A DNA stretch of 64,000 nt from Chloroflexota bacterium (GCA_022824495.1 JAJDZU010000003.1:1-64000), one strand, 5' to 3'. Positions 7,345 to 15,234 are shown, counted from the stretch's first letter. Translations and numbers: made by a program. Notes: generated from the letters alone by a model not told the origin.

Positions 7345-7560
7345 ATGCGGGTTTCGGAGCGGGGGCAGATTACGATTCCGAAGCGGTTGCGGGATCGGTT
7401 TGGGCTGCATCACAACGTTGAGGTGGAGGTGGTGCCGACGGCGAAGGGTCTGCTGATTCAGAAGCGGACGGCGGCTGAGCATCCGGTGGACCGCATCTCA
7501 GGGATCCTGAGCGGCGACTGGGATGTGGACGCGTACATCGAGGAGATTCGCGGACGTTGA
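7345..7560 (+). CDS. vapB: AbrB/MazE-type (SpoVT-AbrB) antitoxin
   Basis: The 71-residue DNA-binding antitoxin opens with the AbrB swapped-hairpin signature VSERGQITIPKRLRDRFGL, followed by VEVEVVPTAKGLLIQKR, which completes the fold. The last 25 residues (HPVDRISGILSGDWDVDAYI) look like the extended toxin-binding tail typical of VapB. The stop codon overlaps the toxin start by a TTGA junction, so the pair is translationally coupled. ATG 7345 follows GGGGTGGG. An inverted repeat just upstream is a likely autoregulatory operator. Confidence 0.85.
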   Translation: MRVSERGQITIPKRLRDRFGLHHNVEVEVVPTAKGLLIQKRTAAEHPVDRISGILSGDWDVDAYIEEIRGR

Positions 7561-7958
7561 TTTCGGCCGTGGACACGAACGTGCTGCTGGACGTTCTGAA
7601 TGCCAGGTCGCCGCACCACGCGCAATCGCGGGAGTGGCTCAGATCCGCCTATAACGATGGCGCGGTTCTGGTCTGTGACGTGATTTACGCGGAATTGGTG
7701 CCGGCCTTTGGCACCCGGGCGTTGCTGGACGCGTCGCTGCGAGAGGTGAGCGCCATGGTCTCGCCGATCGATACGGCGATCGCGTTTGAGGCGGGGGTGC
7801 GCTGGATGCGGTACCGGCAGGCGGGCGGGCCGCGGGCACGGATTATGGCCGATTTCCTGATTGGGGCGCATGCGCTGGCTTCGGCGGATAGTTTTCTGAC
7901 GAGGGACCGCGGGTTTTATGGGACGTATTTTCCGGAGCTGACGACACCGCAGCGCTAG
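7557..7958 (+). CDS. vapC: PIN-domain ribonuclease toxin
   Basis: The 133-residue PIN-domain nuclease is the toxin of a type II pair, expected to cleave tRNA or other RNA when free of its antitoxin. The metal-binding acids are visible: AVDTNVLLDVL (first Asp, residue 5), VCDVIYAELV (acidic pair, about residues 39-45), RIMADFLIGAHA (about 98) and the late LTRDRGFY Asp. The start is TTG 7557, overlapping the vapB stop by 4 bp. It appears intact and full length. VapBC pairs are common in accessory DNA. Confidence 0.85.
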   Translation: MISAVDTNVLLDVLNARSPHHAQSREWLRSAYNDGAVLVCDVIYAELVPAFGTRALLDASLREVSAMVSPIDTAIAFEAGVRWMRYRQAGGPRARIMADFLIGAHALASADSFLTRDRGFYGTYFPELTTPQR

Positions 7959-7980
7959 TTGCAGCGTGCGGACGCCGGAA

Positions 7981-8031
7981 TGTGGTTCGGCACGGGCAGG
8001 CGAAGACGGCTGCCGGGCTAACCACGAACGG
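7981..8031. repeat. Palindromic repeat family A
   Basis: About 51 bp beginning TGTGGTTCGGCACGGGCAGG and ending CTAACCACGAACGGG. It shows the family pattern of outer GTGGTTCG / CACGAAC ends and an inner GC palindrome (GGGCAG...CTGCC). It lies between the vapC stop and the aldo/keto reductase gene. Confidence 0.75.
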
Positions 8032-8075
8032 GGGCCAAGGCCAGCGGGGACGGGTGGGATTAGAATCCGGCGACG

Positions 8076-9062
8076 TTGAGTGTTGGGGTGTGTGGGGTGG
8101 CTTGGATTCCGCGGCGGCGGTTGGGGCGGTTTGGGCTGGAGTTGACGGAGATCAGCCTGGGGGCGGCGTTTATCGGCGGGCGGACGGATCCGCTGATGGA
8201 CGATCCGGAGGCGATGACGCGGCGGCTGGACGGGGTGGCGGTGGCGGCGGTGCAGCGGGCGCTGGAGTTGGGGATTTCGCATATCGACACCTCGCCGCTG
8301 TATGCGCCGAGTGAGCGTCGGATCGGCATGGCGCTGGCGGAGGTGGAGGCGCCGGGGTTGACGATCTCAACAAAGGTGGGGACGCACGCGGAGCGTCGAT
8401 ATAGCTATTTGGCGGACGATATCCGCTGGTCGCTGGAGCAGAGTTTGAAGCTGCTGGGTCGAGACCGGGTGGAGATTGTGCTGATTCACGATCCGCCGAC
8501 GATGGAGCCGGTGTTTGCGACTGGCGATGGGTTTGACGCGCTGGACCGGCTGCGGGATGAGGGTTTGCTGGATTACGTGGGGCTGGGGGCGCGGCCGATT
8601 GGGTTTCATGAGGCGGCGATCGAGTCAGGGCGGGTTGACGTGATCCTGACGTTTGCGGATTACAACCTGGTGCGGCGGCACGCGGCGGGGCTGATCGACA
8701 AGGCATCGGCGGCGGGCGTGGGGGTGCTGCTGGGCTCGCCGCAGATGCTGGGGTTGCTGGCGAAGGGGGATCCGCGGGAAACAGCAAAGATGCGGGGGTA
8801 TGGCTACTTTCCGGACGAGGACGTGCGCGGGGCGACGGCGTGGTGGGAATGGTGCCGGGAGCGTGAGGTGGAGTTTCGTCATCTGAATATGCGGTATGTG
8901 CTGGACCGGCCGGGGATCAGCACGGTGCTGAGCGGCGCGGCGACGGCGGCGGAGATCGAGACGAATGTGCGGGAGGCGCGGACAAGGATTCCGGATGAGA
9001 TTTGGGATGAGGCGCTGGCGCGGGTTGAGGCGTTGGACGCGCGGGGCGTGGGATCCGATTGA
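8076..9062 (+). CDS. Aldo/keto reductase
   Basis: This is an NAD(P)H-dependent oxidoreductase of the AKR superfamily (TIM barrel), 328 residues. The catalytic tetrad is complete: Asp71 and Tyr76 in HIDTSPLYAPSER, Lys100 in TISTK, His138 in VLIHDPP. C-terminal cofactor segments (GISTVLSGAATAAEIETN) are present. The closest subfamily by feel is the D-threo-aldose 1-dehydrogenase/L-fucose dehydrogenase group, which oxidises aldoses. The substrate cannot be read from the sequence. The start is uncertain: TTG 8076 is the longest frame, and GTG 8097 would begin closer to the conserved RRRLGRFG. Single gene between repeat-bearing spacers. Confidence 0.85.
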   Translation: MSVGVCGVAWIPRRRLGRFGLELTEISLGAAFIGGRTDPLMDDPEAMTRRLDGVAVAAVQRALELGISHIDTSPLYAPSERRIGMALAEVEAPGLTISTKVGTHAERRYSYLADDIRWSLEQSLKLLGRDRVEIVLIHDPPTMEPVFATGDGFDALDRLRDEGLLDYVGLGARPIGFHEAAIESGRVDVILTFADYNLVRRHAAGLIDKASAAGVGVLLGSPQMLGLLAKGDPRETAKMRGYGYFPDEDVRGATAWWEWCREREVEFRHLNMRYVLDRPGISTVLSGAATAAEIETNVREARTRIPDEIWDEALARVEALDARGVGSD

Positions 9063-9084
9063 TCTCGGGTGCTGTGGCTGACAG

Positions 9085-9134
9085 GTGGTTCGACACGGTC
9101 CGCCGGGTACGGCGGTCCGGCTCACCACGAAAGG
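9085..9134. repeat. Palindromic repeat family A
   Basis: Begins GTGGTTCGACACGGTCCGC, ends CTCACCACGAAAGG, with an inner palindrome GGTCCGCCGGGTACGGCGG. It lies just after the aldo/keto reductase stop and upstream of the DUF402 gene. Confidence 0.8.
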
Positions 9135-9150
9135 ACCGGGCAGTTCGGCC

Positions 9151-9187
9151 CATTCGACAAGCTCAGGACAGGCTGACCGTGAACGGA
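9151..9187. repeat. Palindromic repeat family A variant
   Basis: A variant reading CATTCGACAAGCTCAGGACA followed by GGCTGACCGTGAACGGA. It ends at the first base of the DUF402 start codon, so the repeat supplies the leader of that gene. Confidence 0.65.
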
Positions 9188-10149
9188 TGATGGCGAACTG
9201 GGTTGCGCGGGTGGTTGGGGATCGGATCCGGTTGCGGAAGTTGCGGTGGAATACCGAGGTGCCGGCGTGGCAGGTGAATGGGGTGGTTTCGCGGTCGAGC
9301 GCCGAGCGGCTGGACGTGCATGTGCCGAAGGGGACGGCGTATGAGATGCCGGGGCGGGAGATGTGGATTTCGGATCACGGGGAGGATCTGAGCTTTCGGC
9401 GCGGGGCGTGGGCGCACGTGATGCACGCGGAGGCGCCGGGGGTGCACTGGTATTGCAATGTGGCGACGCCGGTTGAGTACCGGGGCGGGGCGCTGACGTG
9501 GACGGACCTCGGGATTGACGTGGAGGTGTATCCGGGCGGGGATGTGGCGATTGACGATTTGCCGGAGTTCCTGGAGGTGCGGGAGGCGCTGCCGAAGGCG
9601 GAGTTCGAAAAGGCCGTACGGGCGACGCGGCGGCTGATGGCGGATGGGGCGGCGGGGCGGGCGCCGTTTCAGGTCGACGGCGGGCCGGCGGCTTGGATCG
9701 AGCAGAAGTTGTTCTGGTTGGGACCGGGGTTGGGCGACGGGCTGGCGGCGGTGGGGGAGGTTGCGCAACAGAGGCAGCCGGAGGTTGTGGGGCGGGTGCT
9801 GGAGACGGGGGCGCCGGGCGCGCTGACGAGGCTGGGCGCGGGGTCGTTGATGGGGCTGGTGGAGCGTGACTCGCCGCGGGATGGGGTGACGGTGCTGGTT
9901 GCCGAGTCGGAGTTGGCGGCGGGGTTGGAGTCGGTGCGGTTTGGGCTGCAGGCGTGGGGTCCGGGATTGCACGTGCGGCTGGTGGTGGTGCGGGATGAGC
10001 CGGAGGATGTGCGACGAGAGTTTGAGGCGGCGCTGCGGAGGCCGAGGGCTTCGGCGACGATGCGGCTGGCGGGGGCGCTGGCGCAGAGGTTGCCGGAGCC
10101 GCGGGGATACCTGACGGCGCGGGGGTTTGTGGCGGCGGTGTGGCGGTAG
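9187..10149 (+). CDS. DUF402-domain protein with C-terminal extension
   Basis: The 320-residue protein has an N-terminal half that fits the DUF402/FomD fold (nucleoside di/triphosphate phosphatase-like hydrolases): W-Q-V-N-G-V-V, the basic/acidic segment GREMWISDHGEDLSFRRGAW, HWYCNVATPVEYR and TDLGIDVEVYPGGDVAIDD, followed by a helix EALPKAEFEKAVRATRRLM. The remaining 160 residues (PVDG-rich, with VTVLVAESELAAGLESV) are not recognised; they may be a second small domain. Start ATG 9187 (or 9190); the open frame further upstream is read-through of repeat DNA. The family binds divalent metal through Asp/Glu residues. Its role here is unknown. Confidence 0.7.
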   Translation: MMANWVARVVGDRIRLRKLRWNTEVPAWQVNGVVSRSSAERLDVHVPKGTAYEMPGREMWISDHGEDLSFRRGAWAHVMHAEAPGVHWYCNVATPVEYRGGALTWTDLGIDVEVYPGGDVAIDDLPEFLEVREALPKAEFEKAVRATRRLMADGAAGRAPFQVDGGPAAWIEQKLFWLGPGLGDGLAAVGEVAQQRQPEVVGRVLETGAPGALTRLGAGSLMGLVERDSPRDGVTVLVAESELAAGLESVRFGLQAWGPGLHVRLVVVRDEPEDVRREFEAALRRPRASATMRLAGALAQRLPEPRGYLTARGFVAAVWR

Positions 10150-10197
10150 GGCGGCTGGCGGTGGTTGGATAGGCTGGCGGAAATCCGATTGCAAGCG

Positions 10198-10317
10198 GAG
10201 ATCTTTGCATCACCCGGGGATGGTTGCCCGGAAGACCCTCACCCCAACCCTCTCCCACAGGGAGAGGGAGCAAGACCGGACGCGGATGGGGGGCGAGGGG
10301 CGTTTTGCAAGGGTCTC
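10198..10317. repeat. MITE-like element, copy 1 (full length)
   Basis: The 120-bp element has terminal inverted repeats, GAGATCTTTGC on the left and GCAAGGGTCTC on the right. Its core carries CCCGGAAGACCCTCACCCC and a strong hairpin CTCTCCC-ACA-GGGAGAG. Other full or partial copies lie at 12.4, 13.7/15.1, 19.2, 20.6 and 23.7 kb. No ORF inside. It ends 15 bp before the cupin gene start. Confidence 0.8.
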
Positions 10318-10332
10318 AAGCGGGAGGGTGTG

Positions 10333-10740
10333 ATGGGGCGAGTGTTGCTTCGGGAGTCGGAGGCGGAGGTGTTCGATCGGGGCGGCGGGGTGCGGAGTAT
10401 TCCGCTGATGAGCGGGGCGAAGGGCGCGCAGAACGTCTCGACGGGTATGACGATCATGGCGCCGGGCGCCGGGCTGCCGCTGCACTTTCACGACACGGAG
10501 GAGTGCATTACCTGCGTGGAGGGAGTGGCCACGGCGGAGATTGACGGCGAGCAACTGACGCTGCAGCCGTTCGATCACGTCTGGATTCCGGAAGGGGCGC
10601 ATCACCGGTTCTGGAATGACGGCGATACGCAGATGCGGATCGTGTGGGCGTACGGGAAGCCGGAGGTGAGCCGGACGTTCGTGGCGACGGGGCAGACGGT
10701 GAAGCACATGTCGGCGGATGACGTGGCGGAGCCGCGATAG
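10333..10740 (+). CDS. Single-domain cupin protein
   Basis: The 135-residue beta-barrel protein has both cupin motifs. Motif 1 is LPLHFHDTEECITCVEG (two His and Glu as metal ligands) and motif 2 is HVWIPEGAHHRFWN (the third His). It therefore probably binds Fe, Mn or Zn, but single-domain cupins range from dioxygenases to sugar-binding sensors and the substrate is not evident. Start ATG 10333 follows GGGAGG; the frame is open further upstream only because it reads through the MITE. It is isolated, not in an operon. Confidence 0.8.
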   Translation: MGRVLLRESEAEVFDRGGGVRSIPLMSGAKGAQNVSTGMTIMAPGAGLPLHFHDTEECITCVEGVATAEIDGEQLTLQPFDHVWIPEGAHHRFWNDGDTQMRIVWAYGKPEVSRTFVATGQTVKHMSADDVAEPR

Positions 10741-10802
10741 CGGAGTAGCGAGCGAAGAAGAGGGAATGCGAGGGCCTGCGGGGCTTGAGAGCGCATTCGC
10801 AG

Positions 10803-10854
10803 GGTGGTTCGACACGGGCCTCCGAAAGACTCCGGCCCGGCTCACCACGAACGG
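10803..10854. repeat. Palindromic repeat family A
   Basis: Begins GGTGGTTCGACACGGGCC and ends GGCTCACCACGAACGG, with an inner GGGCC...GGCCC palindrome. It separates the plus-strand cupin gene from the convergent minus-strand lipoprotein gene. Confidence 0.8.
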
Positions 10855-10889
10855 GGCTCGAGGGGCGGGCGGTTGGTGGGTGGCTGGCC

Positions 10890-11369
10890 TTAGCCGCGGG
10901 TGGTGGTGAGTTCGAGGACGGCGGAGGAGGTTTCGCGGGCGCGGCGTTCGACCTTGATGAGGAGGTGCTGGGTGCCGTTGGGGCTTTCGTATTCGAGTTC
11001 GCCGCCGCGGGCGGAGAGTTCGGAGCGCGAAAGTTCCTTCCAGCCGAGGGCGGGCATTTCGTCCAGGTAGTAGTTGAGGACGTGGCCGGGGGTTAGCTCG
11101 GAGAAGTACACGGCGCGGTCGAGACGACCAGTTTCGGTGCGCTGTTCGAGATGGTCGGTGCGGCCGGCGCGCATTTCGGGCATGGCGGGCAACTGAGCGG
11201 CGAGGTTTTCACCCAAAGCTTCTTCGGTGATTTCCGGCGCCGGCGTTGGTTCGGGTTCAGCAACCGCCTCGCCGCAGGCAGCGAGGGCGAAGGCAAGCGG
11301 TGCGCCGAGGCCGGCGAGCCGAAGGAGCTTGCGGCGCGTTACGGGTTGGGTTTCAAGGTTGGAGTTCAA
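10890..11369 (-). CDS. Secreted lipoprotein, Tat-type signal
   Basis: The product is about 159 residues. The N-terminus TRRKLLRLAG has a twin-arginine motif, followed by a hydrophobic core and lipobox FALAAC, so it should be exported and lipid-anchored. A short Pro/Glu linker (EPEPTPAPEITEE) leads to a C-terminal 80-residue domain with RAVYFSELTPGHVLNYYLDE and a hydrophobic/charged strand pattern. That domain is unrecognised, perhaps a small alpha/beta stress or sensor module. I prefer TTG 11369 (AGGA lies 9 bp upstream) to the longer frame from 11459, whose extra part is not signal-like. It is transcribed divergently from folP. Confidence 0.65.
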   Translation of the reverse strand: MNSNLETQPVTRRKLLRLAGLGAPLAFALAACGEAVAEPEPTPAPEITEEALGENLAAQLPAMPEMRAGRTDHLEQRTETGRLDRAVYFSELTPGHVLNYYLDEMPALGWKELSRSELSARGGELEYESPNGTQHLLIKVERRARETSSAVLELTTTRG

Positions 11370-11431
11370 GGGGGGATCCTGAGCCTGGTGCAATACTCCG
11401 TCGCGTCGTACCCAGTATCGCCTGTCAGCGG

Positions 11432-12319
11432 GTGCTTGTGCAGGTAAATAAAGCCGCAAGTCTGCGGATTGGGACGCGCGAGCTTGCCTGGGGCGTTCGG
11501 ACGTATGTGATGGGGGTGCTGAACGCGACGACGGACTCGTTCAGCGGCGACGGCGTGGCGGCCGATCCGGAGGCGCTGGAGCGGCGGGTGCGGGAGCTGG
11601 TGGACGAGGGGCCGGACGTGATTGACATCGGCGGGGAATCGACGCGTCCGGGCGCGGCGCCGGTGGACGCCGAGACGGAGTTGGCGCGGGTGCTGCCGGC
11701 GATCGAGGCGGTGAGAGCGCACGACCTGGAATTGCCGATTTCGATCGATACGCGCAAGGCGGTAGTGGCGGAGCGGGCCATCGTGGCGGGTGCAGATGCG
11801 ATCAATGACGTGAGCGGGCTGCGGGAAGATCCGGAAATGGCCGAGCTTGCGGCGGGGACGGGGGTTCCGGTGGTGCTGATGCACAGCCGGCGGGCGCGGG
11901 CGGTAGTCACGGAGTTGGGCGGACAATATCGAGGGGTTCGGTATGGCGACGTGGCCGGGGATGTGTTGCGGGAGGGGCTGGAACTCGTGGATGCGGCGCT
12001 GGAGGCGGGGATTGCGCAGCAGGCGCTGATTTTCGACCCGGGGATTGGGTTCGGGAAGACGCCGGCGCAGAACGTGGAGTTGCTGCGAAACCTGGAGAGG
12101 TTGCGCGAGATCGGGTTGCCGCTGCTGGTGGGGGTGTCGCGGAAGTCGTTCATTGGAGAACTGACCGGGCAGGCGCCTGGGGACCGGCTGGAAGGGTCGC
12201 TGGCGGCGGCGGTGGCGGCGGCGACTAAGGGCGCGGATATGGTGCGGGTGCATGACGTGGGGGCGACGCGGAGGGCGCTGGCGGTGGCGGATGCGCTGTT
12301 TCGGGATTCCGCTGTCTAG
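11432..12319 (+). CDS. folP: Dihydropteroate synthase
   Basis: DHPS condenses dihydropterin pyrophosphate with p-aminobenzoate in folate synthesis (cytoplasm). All family signatures are present in order: YVMGVLNATTDSFSGDG, VIDIGGESTRPGA, SIDTRKA, INDVSGL, VVLMHSR, FDPGIGFGKT, GVSRKSFIG and the terminal MVRVHDV. Length (about 295) is normal. GTG 11432 or GTG 11438 is the likely start; the frame continues upstream only as antisense of the lipoprotein gene. No other folate gene is adjacent, but the next gene downstream on the same strand also has a pterin-binding fold. Confidence 0.92.
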   Translation: MLVQVNKAASLRIGTRELAWGVRTYVMGVLNATTDSFSGDGVAADPEALERRVRELVDEGPDVIDIGGESTRPGAAPVDAETELARVLPAIEAVRAHDLELPISIDTRKAVVAERAIVAGADAINDVSGLREDPEMAELAAGTGVPVVLMHSRRARAVVTELGGQYRGVRYGDVAGDVLREGLELVDAALEAGIAQQALIFDPGIGFGKTPAQNVELLRNLERLREIGLPLLVGVSRKSFIGELTGQAPGDRLEGSLAAAVAAATKGADMVRVHDVGATRRALAVADALFRDSAV

Positions 12320-12354
12320 GGTTGCGAGTTTCCGGGCTGTTGTGCGGGGAAGAG

Positions 12355-12552
12355 CCTCACCCCCAGGAGAGACCTTTGCGCAATCCTGGGGTGGGTGCCC
12401 GGAAGACCCTCACCCCAACCCTCTCCCACGGGAGACCTTTGCGTAACCTGGGCTTGGTTGCCCGGAAGCCCCCTCACCCCAACCCTCTCCCCCAGGAGAG
12501 GGAGCAAGAGGGGCCGCAGCTTCGAGGGCGAGGGGCGTTTTGCAAGGGTCTC
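12355..12552. repeat. Tandem cluster of MITE-like elements (copies 2-4)
   Basis: Three head-to-tail pieces lie here. The first is a short fragment (12355-12368). The second is a left part beginning GAGACCTTTGCGCAA at 12369 and broken off after the first hairpin arm. The third is a full 121-bp copy from GAGACCTTTGCGTAA (12432) to GCAAGGGTCTC (12552). Together they fill the spacer between folP and the next gene. The sharp joins suggest insertion of one copy into, or recombination between, others. Confidence 0.8.
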
Positions 12553-12688
12553 CACACGGAGAGGGATCAATAGCGGATCGGCCTTTGAGTGACTTCGGCG
12601 TTGAAGGGGGAAGGTGGCGGGCGTATGCTTTTTGGCCGCCCGAGCCTGGCCCTGGGTTTCCCGTGCCATCTGTGAGGTTTAACGTCCT

Positions 12689-13639
12689 GTGAATACTGTT
12701 TTGCGAGGTCGTGAGGGGCTGGAGGTTGTGGTCAGCCGTGAGGGTCCGTTTACGCCGATTGGCGAGCGGCTAAACCCGACGAATAAGCCGCGGTTGCAGC
12801 GGGCGTACGACACGGGCAACTGGGCGTACGTACAGCGGGACGCCAAACGGCAGGTGCGGGCCGGGGCGCGGGTAATTGACGTGAATACGGGCGATCCGCA
12901 TCACGACATCGAAGAGCGAAAGATGCGGGACGCGGTGCGGGCGGTGCAGGAGGCGGTTGAGGTTCCGGTGAGCGTGGACAGCTACACGGTGGACGTGCTG
13001 CTGGCCGGTCTGGAAGTGGCGGAGGGACGGCCGATCGTCAACTCGGTGCCGTTCGAGGCCGAGTACATGGACGAATTGCTGCCGGCGATCGCGGAGCACG
13101 GCGCGGCGATGATCGGCATGTGTACGAAGGGCGGGGCGGCGATGCCCGAGAACGCCGCCGAGCGGGTGGAGAACGCGCGGGACCTGATTGCGGCGGCGGG
13201 CGAGCACGGGGTCAAGCCCGAAGACATCATCATTGATCCGGTATGCCTGCCGATCGGGGCGAGCGACACGTATGGGCCCGGGCTGATCGAGGCGATTCAC
13301 ATCCTGGCCGAAGAGGACGGGATGAATATGAGCATCGGGCTGAGCAACGTGTCGTTCGGGCTGCCGAACCGGCGACCGCTGAACGCCGCGGCGTTACTGA
13401 TGGCCATCGAAGCGGGCCTAACGGCGGCGATCCTGGACATGACGCACAAGGAGACGCGGCACGCGGTACTGGCGGCGAACCTGGTGCATGGGATGGATGA
13501 GTTTTCGTCCGGCTGGATCCGCAACTACCGCGACGAGGAAGCCAGGAAAGAGCGGCTGGAGCAGCGGCGGGCGGCGAAGGCGGGAAATGCAAAGGCGCCG
13601 CCGGCAGCGCCAACGAGGAGCGCGCCCCTGGAGTTGTAG
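12689..13639 (+). CDS. Pterin-binding methyltransferase-like protein (MeTr/AcsE type)
   Basis: The 316-residue TIM-barrel protein is of the DHPS/methyltetrahydrofolate methyltransferase family. Visible motifs are FTPIGERLNPTNK, ARVIDVNTGDPHHD, VPVSVDSYTVDVL, PIVNSVPFEAEY, IIIDPVCLPIGASD and the MeTr-specific SIGLSNVSFGLPNRRPLNAA. AcsE-type proteins pass the methyl group of methyl-THF to a corrinoid protein; others act in methionine or glycine-betaine metabolism. No corrinoid protein or CODH/ACS gene is nearby. Its C-terminal 40 residues are an Ala/Arg-rich tail. Start GTG 12689. It follows folP after a MITE cluster. Confidence 0.8.
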   Translation: MNTVLRGREGLEVVVSREGPFTPIGERLNPTNKPRLQRAYDTGNWAYVQRDAKRQVRAGARVIDVNTGDPHHDIEERKMRDAVRAVQEAVEVPVSVDSYTVDVLLAGLEVAEGRPIVNSVPFEAEYMDELLPAIAEHGAAMIGMCTKGGAAMPENAAERVENARDLIAAAGEHGVKPEDIIIDPVCLPIGASDTYGPGLIEAIHILAEEDGMNMSIGLSNVSFGLPNRRPLNAAALLMAIEAGLTAAILDMTHKETRHAVLAANLVHGMDEFSSGWIRNYRDEEARKERLEQRRAAKAGNAKAPPAAPTRSAPLEL

Positions 13640-13666
13640 GCGAGGGCCGGGTTTTTGCTCTGGGTT

Positions 13667-13818
13667 GAGACCTTTGCGTAACCCGGGCCTGGTTGCCAGG
13701 AAGACCCCTCGTCTCTTCCCCAGGAGAGGGGAAGAAAGGCGGCGACGGGGGCGGCGTGGTTGGCTCGGGGCTTGGGAGGGCCTCCAAGCTTTCGACCCTC
13801 ACCCTAGCCCTCTCCCTG
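13667..13818. repeat. MITE-like element(s), left part, interrupted by IS
   Basis: Begins with the family end GAGACCTTTGCGTAAC (13667) and runs through a first hairpin (CTTCCCC-AGG-AGAGGGGAAG). After a spacer comes the core CCCTCACCCTAGCCCTCTCC of a second copy. The second hairpin is cut in its loop by the IS element; its other half resumes at 15087 and the right end GCAAAGGTCTC is at 15137-15147. Confidence 0.8.
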
Positions 13819-15081
13819 TGTGCAGACCGGGGACATCATGAACACCCGTTCGGAGACATGGTGAACACATTGGCAAGCCATGAGGGTATGGGCCGGTGCC
13901 GTTTGAGGATCGATCGATGACGGAGCAACGGGCGGAGTTTGTGGCGCTGGCGCAACAGCCCGGCGCGAATCGGCGGGCCTTGTGCCGGGCCTTCAGGATC
14001 GCGCCGGCGACCGGCTACAAGTGGCTGCAGCGCTACGCGGCCGAGGGGCCGGCGGGTTTGCAGGATCGCTCGCGGCGGCCGCACCAGAGTCCGGCGCAGA
14101 CCGCCCCGGCCATCGAGCAGGCGGTGCTGGCCCTGCGCGCGCGGCACCCCACCTGGGGCGGCCGCAAGCTGCGCGTGCTGCTGGCTCGGCAAGGCGTCCA
14201 GCCGCTGCCGGCCGCGTCGACCATCACGGCCATCCTGCGCCGCCACCACCAGCTGGATCCGGCGCAGGGGGCCGGCCAGCCGCGGGCGCTGCAGCGCTTC
14301 GAGCATCCCTATCCCAACGCCCTGTGGCAGATGGACTTCAAGGCGGGCTGGCCCTGCGGCCCCGGGCGCTGCCATCCGCTGACCATCCTCGACGACCACT
14401 CGCGCTACGCCCTCGGCCTGGTCGCCTGTCCCAATCAGCGCACCGCCACCGTGCAGGCCCACCTGATCACAGCCTTCCAGCGCTATGGCCTGCCCGACCG
14501 CCTGTTGGTCGACAACGGCAGTCCCTGGGGCAACCACCCGGCCCATCCCTACACCCCGCTGACCGTCTGGCTGCGCCGCTTGGACATCGCCGTCAGCCAC
14601 AGCCGGCCGTACCACCCCCAGACGCTCGGCAAGGACGAGCGTTTCCACGGCACCCTCGAGCGCGACCTCGGGCGGCAGCCGCCGCGCCCCGATCTGGCCA
14701 GTTGGCAGACCGCCTTCGATGCCTGGCGCCAGGAGTACAACCAGGTGCGGCCCCACGAGGCGCTGGCCTTGGCGGTGCCCGCCAGTCGCTATCACGTCAG
14801 CCCCCGGCCCTATCCGGCCCAGCTGCCGCCGTTGCCCTATGGCCCCGACGATCAGGTGCGCAAGGTCCAGGCCGGCGGCTGGGTGTCCTTCCAGGGGCGT
14901 CACCTGCGATTGCCCAAAGCCTTGCGCGGCCAGGCCGTCGCCTTTCGTCCGACCGCCACCGACGGCTCCTGGGCGATCCGCTTTCTGACCGACGACCTGG
15001 GGACCCTCGACCTGCGGGAGCCCGCTTAAAAGTGTTCACCATGTCTCCGAACACCTGTTCACCATGTGTCCGGTCTGGACA
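13819..15081 (+). mobile_element. IS481-family insertion sequence, complete
   Basis: The 1263-bp element has 50-bp terminal inverted repeats (13819-13868 and 15032-15081), 42 of 50 positions matching, ends TGT...ACA. Each end contains two copies of a GACATNNTGAACA-type motif, likely transposase binding sites. It is flanked by a 5-bp direct repeat CCCTG (13814-13818 and 15082-15086). The single transposase gene is open, so the copy may be active. It interrupts a MITE-like repeat. Confidence 0.92.
13917..15029 (+). CDS. IS481-family transposase (DDE, integrase core)
   Basis: The 370-residue transposase opens with a helix-turn-helix region (RRALCRAFRIAPATGYKWL), then an HTH-29-like linker and LQDRSRRPHQSP. 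The rve core has the three acids in WQMDFKAG (Asp about 140), LLVDNGSPWG (Asp about 199) and GKDERFHGTLERDL (Glu about 241). The C-terminal strand region VRKVQAGGWVSFQGR is typical of the family. ATG 13917 is chosen over GTG 13896 because GAGGA lies 7 bp before it. Codon use is C-ending, unlike the G-ending plus-strand neighbours, consistent with recent arrival. Confidence 0.92.
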   Translation: MTEQRAEFVALAQQPGANRRALCRAFRIAPATGYKWLQRYAAEGPAGLQDRSRRPHQSPAQTAPAIEQAVLALRARHPTWGGRKLRVLLARQGVQPLPAASTITAILRRHHQLDPAQGAGQPRALQRFEHPYPNALWQMDFKAGWPCGPGRCHPLTILDDHSRYALGLVACPNQRTATVQAHLITAFQRYGLPDRLLVDNGSPWGNHPAHPYTPLTVWLRRLDIAVSHSRPYHPQTLGKDERFHGTLERDLGRQPPRPDLASWQTAFDAWRQEYNQVRPHEALALAVPASRYHVSPRPYPAQLPPLPYGPDDQVRKVQAGGWVSFQGRHLRLPKALRGQAVAFRPTATDGSWAIRFLTDDLGTLDLREPA

Positions 15082-15147
15082 CCCTGCCAGGGAGAGGGAA
15101 TAAGACGGCGTCTCCTCTGAGGGGGAGGGGCGTTGTGCAAAGGTCTC
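15082..15147. repeat. MITE-like element, right part
   Basis: This is the second half of the element split by the IS. It starts at the target-site duplication CCCTG, continues CCAGGGAGAGGG (the other hairpin arm) and ends GTTGTGCAAAGGTCTC, the inverted complement of the left end at 13667. Confidence 0.8.
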
Positions 15148-15234
15148 CCAGGAGAGGGGAAAGAATGACGTTGCCTCGAGGGGATTGACACCGCGCATCC
15201 GCCGGCGACGACGGCGACGGCCTCACCCCCGAGG

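Noticed and set aside
9122-10273. 383-codon minus-strand frame opposite the DUF402 gene
   Set aside because: Low-complexity Pro/Ala/Ser antisense; no motifs, and the plus strand encodes a coherent protein.
12355-12552. Possible CRISPR array because of closely spaced repeats
   Set aside because: Repeats are 60-120 bp elements with inverted ends and a hairpin core, not short direct repeats with unique spacers; no cas gene is present.
13982-15103. Second long plus-strand frame inside the IS element
   Set aside because: Ala/Arg/Pro-rich alternative phase of the transposase; no DDE motif, and the 13917-15029 frame has a good RBS.
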